Assembly (NCBI RefSeq): GCF_038618305.1
Contig: NZ_CP152017.1
Span: 2,457,501 to 2,521,500, forward strand
Length of the DNA: 64,000 bases
Direction: 5' to 3'
Source of the DNA: Sporosarcina sp. FSL K6-2383
GTDB taxonomy: Bacteria > Bacillota > Bacilli > Bacillales_A > Planococcaceae
Below, in pieces: positions 36,857 to 45,666 of the stretch. A model generated the notes under the pieces. That model did no database searches. It worked only from the letters and a program-made list of their open reading frames with translations, and was not told the origin of the DNA. Within the stretch, counting starts at the first letter, position 1. Every line of letters begins with the position of its first letter. The position numbers and the translations under genes are program-made.

Positions 36857-39066
36857 CATGGTGCCATCACAGAAACTCCGTAAGAATCTTTTTTCACAGT
36901 CACCGTTATCGAACCTGATTCAGCCGTCGATAATGTCGATAGACCAAATTTATGAAAAGTCTCCACAACTTCGGGGTGAGGATGCCCATAGCGATTATTT
37001 TTACCCGCTGAAAAGATAGTCAGTTCTGGCTTTACTACGTCAATGAACGCTTCTGTACTAGACGTCCGACTGCCATGATGTCCCGCCTTGAGGATGAAAT
37101 TCGAAAAATCAGCTTGTCCAAACTGGAGCAAAAATTGTTGTTCTCCTTCTTTCTCCATATCACCTGTAAATAAAAATGATGGACCCGTCGTCGTCATATA
37201 CAAAACAAGTGAACTATCATTGCCTTTATATACCCCATCTGTTGGCCCCACATAATGAAAATTAGCCTGACCCTCCCCCCATGAAATACCTTCCTTCATC
37301 TGAAAAATCGGAATCTGCTGCTCTACACCAAGCCGTATTACTTCCTCCATCGTTAGCTCCTTTTCACTCCCTGGCGCAATATGAATTTCGCGTACTCGGA
37401 TATCGGCAAGCACTTCATCCGCCCCTTCAACATGATCGGTATCGGCATGCGTCAATATCAGTTTGTCGATGGTCGTAATACCTCGACCCTTTAAATAAGA
37501 CACAACAATTTTCCTACCTACTTCAAACGGCTTTGCCGGTGTTTTCCAATTTGGCTCCCCAAACGTCACCGTTCCTCCTGTGTCAATGACGTAAACAGCT
37601 CGACGATGCGGCAACTCAATGACAATGCTATCCCCTTGCCCGACGTCGAGGTAAGTCACTCTCAATCCGCTATCCAGATATGGAATGATCTGCATGGCAA
37701 CTGCCGGTACGATGACCAATGACAATGCCCGAAAAACAGGAATTCCTCGTTCACAGTAAATAAAAAAGCACAACACACCCGCTACTGCTAAGGATGCCCA
37801 TAACGCATCCGGTTTGCCAGGCGTCCATATTTGGTAGGGTAATGAAGAAAGCCAGCTCGTTACTTCCCCCACCCTTTCTCCCATAGGGACATATAGCAGA
37901 AATACTATATCAGCAAGTTTCGGTAACACAGACGTCATTGCAAGCAACAAAATATTCGCTGGCAAAATAATGATGGAATATAAAGGAACGTACACAAGGT
38001 TCATGACAAATGATGATAAGCTCAACTCATGAAAATGGAATAATAACACAGGATAAAGCGCCAACTGACTAATGGATGTGACATAAAACGATGTTGCCAG
38101 CGCTGTTTTTGCCTTCGCTAATAATACAGATGAATAAACGAGGGAGCAGGCAGCTAAATAAGATAATTGGAAGCCGGGCTGAAACAATACAAAAGGTTGA
38201 TAGACAATAAAAACAATAGCGCTTATCGCAAGTGCATCATCCAACCTGATCCTCAGTCGCCCAGATGCTGCTAAAAGGACGAGTAGCGTCACTGACACGG
38301 CACGCCAAACAGAAGGGGCTCCACCCGCCATCACTGCGTAAAAAGGCAACAAGACAATGAGTAGCATATCCACAGTTTCTTTCCTAATGGATAGCCTGAG
38401 TAATAGCCCACGAAACAAAAAAGTGAGCAATCCAACATGTAGTCCTGAGATGGCAAATAAATGTGTAATTCCAAGCGTCCGATAATTCGCCGCTAGCTCG
38501 TCATCCATACCACTCCGATCGCCTATCAGCAGCGCCTCTGCTTCCACTTGAAGAGACTCGGGAAACGTTGCTGCAATATGACTTTTCACCTGGTCTCTTT
38601 GTGCAGAAAGACGACTAGTGATGCCCGTTCTCCTGTCGGCTCTAAGCATCAAGTTCGATTCAAAGACACCCGAAGCTCCATACATCTTCATATACTTGTT
38701 CATGTCGAAAGAATAATCATGCGACGGAATGGAGATTTCTTGAAAGGAACCTGTCATCGTAAACACCAGAGAAGAAATATGCGTCTTAAGAAAATGCTCT
38801 TTTTCTTGTTCGCTTGCAAATGAATAAATAGCGTAAACCGTTTGACCATTAGTCGTCTTGGCAAAACCTTTCATTTTGCCTCCGTCGATTTTCACATTAT
38901 CTGACCAGGTTAAAGTAAGTGTATCTTGTCCTTTTTCTACAATGACAGGAATTGTTGTTGTGATATAAAAATAAGAAAGAATTGCAGCCGCAACTGCAAG
39001 GATAGGAGTGAGAAAATCTTCTTTTCTAAATAAGAAGATGGGGAGTAGGAGTATATTACATAACAA
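36856..39066 (-). CDS. comEC: DNA uptake channel ComEC
   Basis: ComEC forms the inner-membrane channel for single-stranded DNA in natural transformation. The product has an OB-fold-like soluble region after the first membrane segments (about 40-160), the competence core with about ten membrane segments (SGLHVGLLTF at about 204), and a C-terminal metallo-beta-lactamase domain (DVGQGDSIVIELP, LTHADTDHVEGADEV, LKAGHHGSRTSS). The only standard start in frame is a TTG at 39066, giving 736 residues, about 40 fewer than B. subtilis. The frame stays open and hydrophobic for a further 31 codons upstream, so the true start may be a non-standard codon near 39147. Confidence 0.95.
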   Translation of the reverse strand: MLCNILLLPIFLFRKEDFLTPILAVAAAILSYFYITTTIPVIVEKGQDTLTLTWSDNVKIDGGKMKGFAKTTNGQTVYAIYSFASEQEKEHFLKTHISSLVFTMTGSFQEISIPSHDYSFDMNKYMKMYGASGVFESNLMLRADRRTGITSRLSAQRDQVKSHIAATFPESLQVEAEALLIGDRSGMDDELAANYRTLGITHLFAISGLHVGLLTFLFRGLLLRLSIRKETVDMLLIVLLPFYAVMAGGAPSVWRAVSVTLLVLLAASGRLRIRLDDALAISAIVFIVYQPFVLFQPGFQLSYLAACSLVYSSVLLAKAKTALATSFYVTSISQLALYPVLLFHFHELSLSSFVMNLVYVPLYSIIILPANILLLAMTSVLPKLADIVFLLYVPMGERVGEVTSWLSSLPYQIWTPGKPDALWASLAVAGVLCFFIYCERGIPVFRALSLVIVPAVAMQIIPYLDSGLRVTYLDVGQGDSIVIELPHRRAVYVIDTGGTVTFGEPNWKTPAKPFEVGRKIVVSYLKGRGITTIDKLILTHADTDHVEGADEVLADIRVREIHIAPGSEKELTMEEVIRLGVEQQIPIFQMKEGISWGEGQANFHYVGPTDGVYKGNDSSLVLYMTTTGPSFLFTGDMEKEGEQQFLLQFGQADFSNFILKAGHHGSRTSSTEAFIDVVKPELTIFSAGKNNRYGHPHPEVVETFHKFGLSTLSTAESGSITVTVKKDSYGVSVMAP

Positions 39067-39146
39067 TAGATAAACCGGACCGTACGCAGCGAATGCTGAT
39101 ACGGCAACCGGAATGGCGATATAAATGAAGCGTACACGCGAGATAA

Positions 39147-39707
39147 TTAGCCGAATAAGTCATCAACTCTTTGCTGATAAGGGATAAGCTCGTCATCCTC
39201 AACTCCAAGTGCTTGCATTTTATGCAACAATTCGTCGAACAGCTCCAACTTACTTTCACTCGTAAAATCAACCTGCTTGTCCTCGAAAGGAATATGCTGA
39301 ACAGCCACTCCTGATTGGGCAAATAATTTAATCGCATAGTCATTATTACGATAATCCGTCGAGTAAATCACTTGCCGAATACCCGCTTGGATAATCGCTT
39401 TCGAGCACTGTAAGCATGGAAAATGCGTGACATACAACGTCGAACCCGCAACTGGAATCCCGTATTTTGAGCATTGTAGCAATGCGTTCATCTCCGCGTG
39501 AATCGTTCGGATACAATGATTATCGACGACATAGCAGCCATGATCAATACAATGGTCACCACCTGAAATAGAGCCATTATAGCCACCTGCCACAATGCGA
39601 TTATCACGGACTATTGTTGCTCCAACTGCAAGCCTCGTGCATGTGCTTCTTACCGCTAATAGATGACATTGTGCCATGAAAAACTGATCCCATGTAATTC
39701 GCTCCAT
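39147..39707 (-). CDS. comEB: dCMP deaminase family protein ComEB
   Basis: The 186-residue protein belongs to the deoxycytidylate deaminase family, which makes dUMP for thymidylate synthesis. The zinc motifs HAEMNALLQC (catalytic HAE) and FPCLQCSK are intact. It sits in the comE cluster between comEA and comEC, although B. subtilis comEB is not needed for transformation. The ATG at 39707 follows GTGGAGG; 13 upstream codons were excluded. Its stop codon falls 80 bases before the first standard comEC start, within the possible comEC extension. Confidence 0.94.
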   Translation of the reverse strand: MERITWDQFFMAQCHLLAVRSTCTRLAVGATIVRDNRIVAGGYNGSISGGDHCIDHGCYVVDNHCIRTIHAEMNALLQCSKYGIPVAGSTLYVTHFPCLQCSKAIIQAGIRQVIYSTDYRNNDYAIKLFAQSGVAVQHIPFEDKQVDFTSESKLELFDELLHKMQALGVEDDELIPYQQRVDDLFG

Positions 39708-39753
39708 ATGATTGCCTCCACACTTTTCTAATTTATAAATCTTCAATTCTACT

Positions 39754-40425
39754 TCAGTTAACTGTCACCAAAGGTGCCAACTTGTCGAAAGTTTTTTGGC
39801 CGATACCTGATACATCCATTAACGATTCTGGCATTTTAAACAAACCATGCTCTTCTCGATACTGAATAATAGCCGCCGCTTTCGACGAACCAATGCCTGG
39901 TATCGTCATCAACTGCTCTGTATTCGCTGTGTTTATATTGACTTTTCCGTCATCTTGCGAGGTAGCTGTTCCAATTATCGGACTTACCGCAGGCTCGAGC
40001 AGTTCTTCACCTTCGACGGGTACATAAATGACTAATTCATCGACTACTTTCATCGCATGATTCAACATTCGAGAATCAGCATTTGGTAAATAGCCACCTG
40101 CTGCACGGATTGCATCGATGACACGGTCTTCTTCCTGCATTGAATAGACACCTGGATACAAAACGGCTCCTTTTACGTCAACAATAATAACAGCTGGAAC
40201 AACAGTCTCAGTCGATTCAGTTTCTTCCTCACTAGGTTGCTCTGTTAATTCAGGGAATGGGTTTTGTTCGCTCATGACAAACGTATTGTTGTCAGCCTGT
40301 CCTTTGGGGAGGAACAGTAAAGCGGAAATGACAGCGATGGCTGCGATTGGGGTTATGATTTTACGCCATTTACTAGATACAAACGAAAGAAACAGTACGT
40401 TCACCCTTTCTTCGAAAGCATCCAT
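39754..40425 (-). CDS. comEA: Competence DNA receptor ComEA
   Basis: ComEA is the membrane-anchored DNA-binding protein that receives transforming DNA. The 223-residue product has one membrane segment (about 25-42, KIITPIAAIAVISALLFL), a flexible acidic linker rich in Glu and Thr, a SLBB-like domain (VDVKGAVLYPGVYSMQEEDRVIDAI), and a C-terminal pair of helix-hairpin-helix motifs (LMTIPGIGSSKAAAII, LMDVSGIGQKTFDKL). The N-terminus is longer than in B. subtilis ComEA; the ATG at 40425 follows GGAGTGG, with another possible start 12 codons earlier. It follows yqeM by 57 bases. Confidence 0.94.
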   Translation of the reverse strand: MDAFEERVNVLFLSFVSSKWRKIITPIAAIAVISALLFLPKGQADNNTFVMSEQNPFPELTEQPSEEETESTETVVPAVIIVDVKGAVLYPGVYSMQEEDRVIDAIRAAGGYLPNADSRMLNHAMKVVDELVIYVPVEGEELLEPAVSPIIGTATSQDDGKVNINTANTEQLMTIPGIGSSKAAAIIQYREEHGLFKMPESLMDVSGIGQKTFDKLAPLVTVN

Positions 40426-40482
40426 ATGGAGTCCACTCCAGTATATTGGAATGAACGCCATAAATCAATGCTCCACGAAGGG

Positions 40483-41223
40483 TTATTTTCGCACTTGAAA
40501 AAATATTCGTTCACTTTCCTCATGTGGCGCCTCTTCTTCCCAATCTGCAAAAATACGCTCGACTGAAAAACCAGCTTCCATGAGCATGTCCACATACTCA
40601 TGGACCTCAAATGTCCGTTGGCTATGTACTTCGTCAAAACGGCTATACAAGCCATTCGATTCTTGAACAAAAAAAGCGAGTTCGGAATCGACGGAATGAG
40701 GTTGATCTCCCTCTTCCGTTTCCCATATGTATGCAATTCGACCATCATCAAATGTAAAAGGTCCTTCCATGAAAATCACATCTGTTTTAAAGGTGGAATG
40801 AACATCAAATACTAATGCGCCACCTATAGTGAGGGATTCATAAATATGTTGAAACGTTACTTGTACATCTGCTTGACAACTCAAATAGTTGAGGGAATCT
40901 ATTGCAATAACAGCTAAATCAAATCCTGTGAAACCACTTAACTGTTGCATCGGTTGTTCGAAAAATTGAACGGGCAAGGACAATGCACCTGCCCGCTGCT
41001 CCGCTACTGCCAGCATGTCAGCAGAGAGATCAATTCCCGTAACTTGAGCTCCCTGCTTGGCAAGTTTAACAGATAATAATCCTGTTCCGCAGCCTATATC
41101 CAAAACCCGTTTGCCAGCAATCCCTCCCGCTGCCTCATCCAATAAGTCGACGTAAGCATCGTAGGGAATGTCTGTCATAAGTTCGTCATAGACAGCAGCA
41201 AATTCTGTATAGGACTGAGTCAT
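40483..41223 (-). CDS. yqeM: SAM-dependent methyltransferase YqeM
   Basis: A 246-residue class I methyltransferase. SAM motif I VLDIGCGTGLLSVKLAKQGAQVTGID is at about 40-65, followed by the acidic strand DLAVIAIDSLNYL. In Bacillus it always follows rsfS; its substrate is not established. Its ATG overlaps the rsfS stop codon (ATGA), so translation is coupled. Ends 57 bases before comEA. Confidence 0.88.
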   Translation of the reverse strand: MTQSYTEFAAVYDELMTDIPYDAYVDLLDEAAGGIAGKRVLDIGCGTGLLSVKLAKQGAQVTGIDLSADMLAVAEQRAGALSLPVQFFEQPMQQLSGFTGFDLAVIAIDSLNYLSCQADVQVTFQHIYESLTIGGALVFDVHSTFKTDVIFMEGPFTFDDGRIAYIWETEEGDQPHSVDSELAFFVQESNGLYSRFDEVHSQRTFEVHEYVDMLMEAGFSVERIFADWEEEAPHEESERIFFQVRK

Positions 41224-41567
41224 TTTCCTTCAGCCATATCAAGCAATGGAGCATCTCCCCAAAGCTTTTCAAGGTTGTAGTAACCGCGCTCGTCTCGATG
41301 GAATACATGGACAACGACGTCACCAAGATCGACGAGTACCCATCTTGCTAAATCCATTCCTTCAATTCTTTTTACCATATAACCGTTTTCTGATGCCTTA
41401 TCAGCTGCTTCTCTTGCAATTGCTTGGACTTGTCTTTCCGAGTTCGCATGACAGATGATGAATTGGTCCGCGATAAGCGAGACCCCTTCCATGTTTAAAA
41501 CGACAATGTCTTCCCCTTTTTTATCTTCTACTGCTTGATAGGCTGTTGCTAGTAATGTAGTTGTCAT
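41220..41567 (-). CDS. rsfS: Ribosomal silencing factor RsfS
   Basis: RsfS (YqeL) binds ribosomal protein L14 and blocks subunit joining under starvation. The 115-residue product shows the family core VLNMEGVSLIADQFIICHANSERQVQAIA and WVLVDLGDVVVHVFH. Both ends overlap or nearly touch its neighbours (yqeK by four bases, yqeM by an ATGA). Confidence 0.95.
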   Translation of the reverse strand: MTTTLLATAYQAVEDKKGEDIVVLNMEGVSLIADQFIICHANSERQVQAIAREAADKASENGYMVKRIEGMDLARWVLVDLGDVVVHVFHRDERGYYNLEKLWGDAPLLDMAEGK

Positions 41568-41571
41568 TATG

Positions 41572-42138
41572 TCACTGTTCCCTTCTTGTCATATGTTCAT
41601 TGTAACAGTCAATCGAGTTCGGAAAGACCGGTACTCTTTTATTCACCAGAAACTGCACAGACTGATAAATGCAGGATCCCATTGCTATATCGAGACTTTT
41701 ATCAGCTTGCTGACGCAACAGTTCCACGCCAGGAAAATTACGTCCCGGTTCAATCATATCAGCAACATAAATCAGTTTTTCAAGCATCGTCATACCCGCG
41801 CGCCCCGTTGTATGATAACGAATTGCATTCAATACGTCCTCATCCACTATGTTGAATTCGTCATGCGTAATCATTGCACCTACTGGCGCATGCCACAACT
41901 CATGGTGAAATGAAATCAGTCGTGAGTCCACATTGCCAAATACAAGTCTTCTCTGTAAATCAACCCTATCCATACATTTTGCAATGTCATGGAACAACGC
42001 CGCCTGCTCCGCTTGTTCAACTGAAACCAGATACTTTGTCGCTAATAATTTTGCCGTTTCTGCAACGCGCAAGACGTGTTCATAACGTTCTTTCGTCAGT
42101 CGCTGTGACAGCTGTTGTTTAAGTTCGTTAACATCCAT
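41572..42138 (-). CDS. yqeK: HD-domain Ap4A hydrolase YqeK
   Basis: The 188-residue HD-domain protein belongs to the YqeK family, reported as symmetrical diadenosine tetraphosphate hydrolases in Gram-positive bacteria. Metal ligands are seen in YEHVLRVAETA, FHDIAKCMD and HAPVGAMI. The ATG at 42138 follows AGGAGGGG and overlaps the end of nadD by 11 bases; 24 upstream codons are excluded. It lies next to nadD, as usual. Confidence 0.92.
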   Translation of the reverse strand: MDVNELKQQLSQRLTKERYEHVLRVAETAKLLATKYLVSVEQAEQAALFHDIAKCMDRVDLQRRLVFGNVDSRLISFHHELWHAPVGAMITHDEFNIVDEDVLNAIRYHTTGRAGMTMLEKLIYVADMIEPGRNFPGVELLRQQADKSLDIAMGSCIYQSVQFLVNKRVPVFPNSIDCYNEHMTRREQ

Positions 42139-42697
42139 ATAACCCCTCCTGACGGATAAATGCCTCCACAGCAGGAGTAATAAGTAGTTGAACGGTGCCC
42201 TTCTCTGCAAAACGTTGTCTTATTAACGTTGAAGAAAGATCAATTTGTGGAATATCTACAAATTGAATCGAAAATTGAGTCGTTCCAATCGTTTCAGGTC
42301 GCTTAACGCCTACAAAATTGACAAGGGACACAAGCTCCTCAATGCGATGCCATTCCGGCAACAGATCAATCATGTCTCCGCCGATAATGAAGTAAAAGTC
42401 GTTGTTAGGCTCAAGAGTCGTCAACTGCTCCATCGTATCATATGTGAAGGAAATACCACCTCGATCGACTTCAAACGGTGATACAACTAGTCCAGCCATA
42501 TGAGTCACAGCAAGCTCTACCATATGCAGACGTTGCCTAGCAGTAGCATCGTTCGGCGCTACTTTATGAGGTGGGACCGCAGTCGGCATCAATCGGACTT
42601 CATCAAGACCAAGCGCATGCTTCACTTCATTCGCAATTAATAGATGGCCGATATGCGGTGGATTGAACGTCCCTCCGAGTATGCCAACTTTTTTCAT
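42128..42697 (-). CDS. nadD: Nicotinate-nucleotide adenylyltransferase NadD
   Basis: NadD transfers AMP to nicotinate mononucleotide in NAD synthesis. The 189-residue nucleotidyltransferase has the HIGH-type motif GGTFNPPHIGHLLIANEV (about 8-25) and the C-terminal SSTLIRQRFAEKG. AAGGAGG precedes the ATG. It sits between yhbY and yqeK and overlaps yqeK. Confidence 0.97.
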   Translation of the reverse strand: MKKVGILGGTFNPPHIGHLLIANEVKHALGLDEVRLMPTAVPPHKVAPNDATARQRLHMVELAVTHMAGLVVSPFEVDRGGISFTYDTMEQLTTLEPNNDFYFIIGGDMIDLLPEWHRIEELVSLVNFVGVKRPETIGTTQFSIQFVDIPQIDLSSTLIRQRFAEKGTVQLLITPAVEAFIRQEGLYGC

Positions 42698-42707
42698 GGA
42701 ATCCTCC

Positions 42708-42998
42708 TTACGGCAATTCGATGCGTTTTTTCTCTACTGACTCTTTATATAATACGATGATACTACCAATCACTTGAACAACTTCGATACCGACTTGTTC
42801 CTCAAGCTTAGCAGCAATGTCCGTTTTATCTTGCTCACAGTTTTGTAAAATCGTTACTTTGATTAATTCTTTCGCTTCGAGTGCTTCCTCAATTTGAGCA
42901 ATAACTGACTCCGTTAAGCCACTTTTACCAATATGGACGAGCGGTTGTAAATGATTTGCATTACTGCGTAAAAATCTTTTTTGTTTACCTGTTAACAT
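42708..42998 (-). CDS. yhbY: RNA-binding protein YhbY (YqeI)
   Basis: A 96-residue CRM-domain protein that associates with pre-50S particles. It opens MLTGKQKRFLRSNANHLQPLVHIGKSGL, the standard CRM start with the GKxG loop, and ends with the beta strand VVQVIGSIIVLYKES. TTGGAGG precedes the start. It is four bases after aroE. Confidence 0.95.
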   Translation of the reverse strand: MLTGKQKRFLRSNANHLQPLVHIGKSGLTESVIAQIEEALEAKELIKVTILQNCEQDKTDIAAKLEEQVGIEVVQVIGSIIVLYKESVEKKRIELP

Positions 42999-43001
42999 GC
43001 G

Positions 43002-43829
43002 TTAACCTCCAAGAATTGTTGTTATTTTTTTAATCATTTGTTCAGTATTCGGTCGGACTTCTGTCCATGTTTCAAATGCAAGTGCACCTTGATGGACAAA
43101 CATGCCGACGCCGTTCATCGTTTGAGCACCTCTTTTACAGGCTTCAGCAAGAAATTCCGTTTCAAGTGGGTTATAGATGATATCAGCAACGACGGCACCA
43201 TCTATCACGTTTTTCGGATTTAGCGGCATACCTGGTTGCGCAAAATTCATGCCGACAGTTGTCGTCTGAACGATCAGTCCAAATTCAGCAAGAGAAGACT
43301 CTGCCTCTCCGATAGATAGCACTGCAGAATTCGATACACCTGATGCCAATTGTTTAGCTTTTTCCACTGTTCGATTCGTGAATGTAATCGGTCCATATCC
43401 CTGACTATGAAGCGCATGAGCGATACCGCGAGCCGCTCCACCTGCACCAATCATCAGTACCTTCTTCCCCTTACATTGCATGCCATACGCTTCCTCCAGC
43501 GAGCGAACAAAACCAAGCCCATCTGTATTAGAACCAACAAGCGATCCATCCGGCAAAACTTGCACTGTATTAACGGCGTCCATCAGCTTAGCAGATGGTT
43601 CCAGCTCATCCAAAAATGGGATAATAGCACTTTTATGCGGCACAGTAGCATTCCAACCACTACAGCCGAGGTGCTTCAAGCCGGCTACTACGCGCTCAAA
43701 CTCTTGTGCTGTTACATGTATAGGGACATATGTAGCGTCGATATCATTGTCAGCAAACCAAGCATCGTGCATGGCGGGAGACATCGATTGGGCAACTGGG
43801 TCCCCAAGAACAGCGTACCATTTCTTCAT
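43002..43829 (-). CDS. aroE: Shikimate dehydrogenase AroE
   Basis: AroE reduces 3-dehydroshikimate with NADPH in aromatic amino-acid synthesis. The 275-residue product has the substrate site SMSPAMHDAWF (about 15-25), the catalytic Lys-Asp pair in NATVPHKSAI and NTDGLGF, and the Rossmann motif GAGGAARGIAHAL (about 128). It lies between yqeH and yhbY, the Bacillus order. Confidence 0.97.
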   Translation of the reverse strand: MKKWYAVLGDPVAQSMSPAMHDAWFADNDIDATYVPIHVTAQEFERVVAGLKHLGCSGWNATVPHKSAIIPFLDELEPSAKLMDAVNTVQVLPDGSLVGSNTDGLGFVRSLEEAYGMQCKGKKVLMIGAGGAARGIAHALHSQGYGPITFTNRTVEKAKQLASGVSNSAVLSIGEAESSLAEFGLIVQTTTVGMNFAQPGMPLNPKNVIDGAVVADIIYNPLETEFLAEACKRGAQTMNGVGMFVHQGALAFETWTEVRPNTEQMIKKITTILGG

Positions 43830-43842
43830 TGGATGTTCCCCC

Positions 43843-44943
43843 TTAGATTAAGGATGGTCGTAGTACAACGTCAACGCCACGCGGTGCATGGACGGCGACA
43901 ACAACGCCCGGATGCTGGATAGTAACCCAACCAAGTCCCGAAATGACCAAATCCATTTTTCCTTTTTTAACGGAAAACTCATGTCGGACAAGCGGCGGGA
44001 GTTTCTCCAATGATTCACCAGATGGTGGTGACAATAATCCACCTAAATGTTCTTTATACAACGCATCCGCATTGGCTAACTTCGTCCGATGAATCGGTAA
44101 ATGATTGGACACATGAATCGTAAAGGACGAGCGATCCCCCGAGATAAAATCAAAACGAGCAAGTCCCCCAATATATAGCGTCTGTTCCGCATTCAACTGA
44201 AATACTTTCGGTTTAATTTCTTTTTTAGGCGTGATAGCTTTCAAATCTTCCGCATCCAAGTAATGGGCAATTTGATGATCATTAATAATTCCTGGCGTAT
44301 CGTAAATTGCCTTTCCATCATCAAGTGGAATTTCAACAAGATCTAATGTTGTTCCTGGGAAATGAGAAGTCGTAATGACTTCACCAATACCCGTCGCACT
44401 TTTAATAATCCGATTAATGAACGTCGATTTCCCGACATTCGTACAGCCGACGACGTAGACATCTTTCCCATGACGATGTGTATCAATCGCTGTTAATGCT
44501 TCTTCCATTCCTTTTCCTGTATGCGCAGAAACAAGCAAGACATCAACTGGCTTCAAGCCGAGCTTCGCCGCCTCTGTTTTCATCCAATTAATCAATCGAT
44601 TTGGATTCAATGACTTCGGTAAAATATCTGCTTTATTACCAATCAATAAAATATCTTTCTTACCGACAAAACGATGTAAGCCATTGATCCAGCTACCATT
44701 GAAATCAAAAATATCGACAACTTTAACAACTAGGCCATCTTTTTGACCAATGCCATTCAAGATTTTCAGAAAATCGTCACCTGATAATGTAACCGGCTGC
44801 AATTCATTATAATTACGCAGTCGGAAACATCGTTTGCAAATAACGTCCTCTTTTTCCAATGATGCCGGGGGGGCATACCCTTCTAATTTCGGATTGTCGG
44901 TCTGGATCGTAATCCCACAACCAATACATTTAATCTCTTCCAA
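43843..44943 (-). CDS. yqeH: Ribosome assembly GTPase YqeH
   Basis: YqeH is a circularly permuted GTPase needed for 30S assembly. The 366-residue protein starts with a four-cysteine zinc finger (CIGCG, CKRC), then the permuted GTPase order G4 (NKADIL), G1 (GCTNVGKSTFIN, about 167-178) and G3 (DTPGI), then a C-terminal RNA-binding domain. Its length equals B. subtilis YqeH. The TTG at 44943, seven bases after GGAGG, was chosen over an upstream GTG that overlaps the ribosome site. Confidence 0.95.
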   Translation of the reverse strand: MEEIKCIGCGITIQTDNPKLEGYAPPASLEKEDVICKRCFRLRNYNELQPVTLSGDDFLKILNGIGQKDGLVVKVVDIFDFNGSWINGLHRFVGKKDILLIGNKADILPKSLNPNRLINWMKTEAAKLGLKPVDVLLVSAHTGKGMEEALTAIDTHRHGKDVYVVGCTNVGKSTFINRIIKSATGIGEVITTSHFPGTTLDLVEIPLDDGKAIYDTPGIINDHQIAHYLDAEDLKAITPKKEIKPKVFQLNAEQTLYIGGLARFDFISGDRSSFTIHVSNHLPIHRTKLANADALYKEHLGGLLSPPSGESLEKLPPLVRHEFSVKKGKMDLVISGLGWVTIQHPGVVVAVHAPRGVDVVLRPSLI

Positions 44944-44945
44944 AC

Positions 44946-45461
44946 TTATTCCTCCCACTTTAACAAACCTTTACGCTTCAAATTAGCCATAATTCTTCTT
45001 TCCATCATTCTGTTAAACTTTGTGATAAAGCCGTCAGAATTAGCCACTGGCACAACTAGTATCGTGTGCAAACCTGCTCTGTTACCACCTAGAATATCGG
45101 TCATCATCTGATCACCGATGAAAACCGCCTGCTCTTTTTGGATACCCATAGTGGTAATCGCCTTATTAAAAGACTTCCTTAGCGGCTTACGGGCCTCACA
45201 AATAAACGGTATACCAAGCGGGTCACAAAATGCTTTGACCCGCGTATTATTGTTGTTTGAAACAATCATCACTTGTATGCCAACCTCATTCATAGATGCC
45301 AGCCACTCTATAATTTCAGCGGTCGCCCCTGGTCGGTCCCATTCGACAAGCGTATTGTCCAGGTCCGTAATAATCCCTTTAACACCACGCTCAACTAGTT
45401 TTTCTGGTCGTATATGAAAAACATTTTTGACGTATTCATCCGGTAAAAAATTTGTATACAC
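44946..45461 (-). CDS. yqeG: HAD-family phosphatase YqeG
   Basis: A 171-residue HAD phosphatase of the YqeG/GEP4-like group, related to phosphatidylglycerophosphate phosphatases. Motif I is TDLDNTLVEWD (about 34-44), motif II VSNNNN, and motif III FIGDQMMTDILG. The GTG at 45461, eight bases after GGAG, gives a start matching the family (FLPDEYVKN). It leads the long minus-strand run through yqeH and the comE genes. Confidence 0.93.
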   Translation of the reverse strand: MYTNFLPDEYVKNVFHIRPEKLVERGVKGIITDLDNTLVEWDRPGATAEIIEWLASMNEVGIQVMIVSNNNNTRVKAFCDPLGIPFICEARKPLRKSFNKAITTMGIQKEQAVFIGDQMMTDILGGNRAGLHTILVVPVANSDGFITKFNRMMERRIMANLKRKGLLKWEE

Positions 45462-45496
45462 ATGATCCACTCCGATATCGTACTGTTTCTGAAATG

Positions 45497-45502
45497 ATTA
45501 TA
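45497..45502 (-). promoter_or_regulatory. -10 box of the yqeG operon promoter
   Basis: A perfect TATAAT on the reverse strand 36 bases before yqeG. The -35 region is not convincing. Confidence 0.45.
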
Positions 45503-45612
45503 ACATAATCGTCTGCATTACACGCATTGTCGAAACAAAAGCGCAGGGAGCACAGTGTCTACCCATAAAATGCGGACATCCTGTATCGCCTGTCCGACTA
45601 AAAAATCGGTGA

Positions 45613-45638
45613 TATGGCAGGACCTGAGCGCATATGCT
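45613..45638 (+). promoter_or_regulatory. Candidate sigma-E promoter of sigK
   Basis: A GATATG-like -35 is followed 14 bases later by CATATGCT, and ten bases further a CATACAAC also resembles the sigma-E -10 consensus CATACA-T. B. subtilis sigK is transcribed by sigma-E, so such a promoter is expected here, but the boxes are imperfect and the two -10 candidates compete. Confidence 0.35.
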
Positions 45639-45666
45639 GTCATACAACGACACAGGAGGTGGCCCG

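Noticed and set aside
38937..39137. 66-codon frame overlapping the comEC start
   Set aside because: It overlaps comEC in another frame and lacks a ribosome site. The comEC frame itself gives a better hydrophobic N-terminus.
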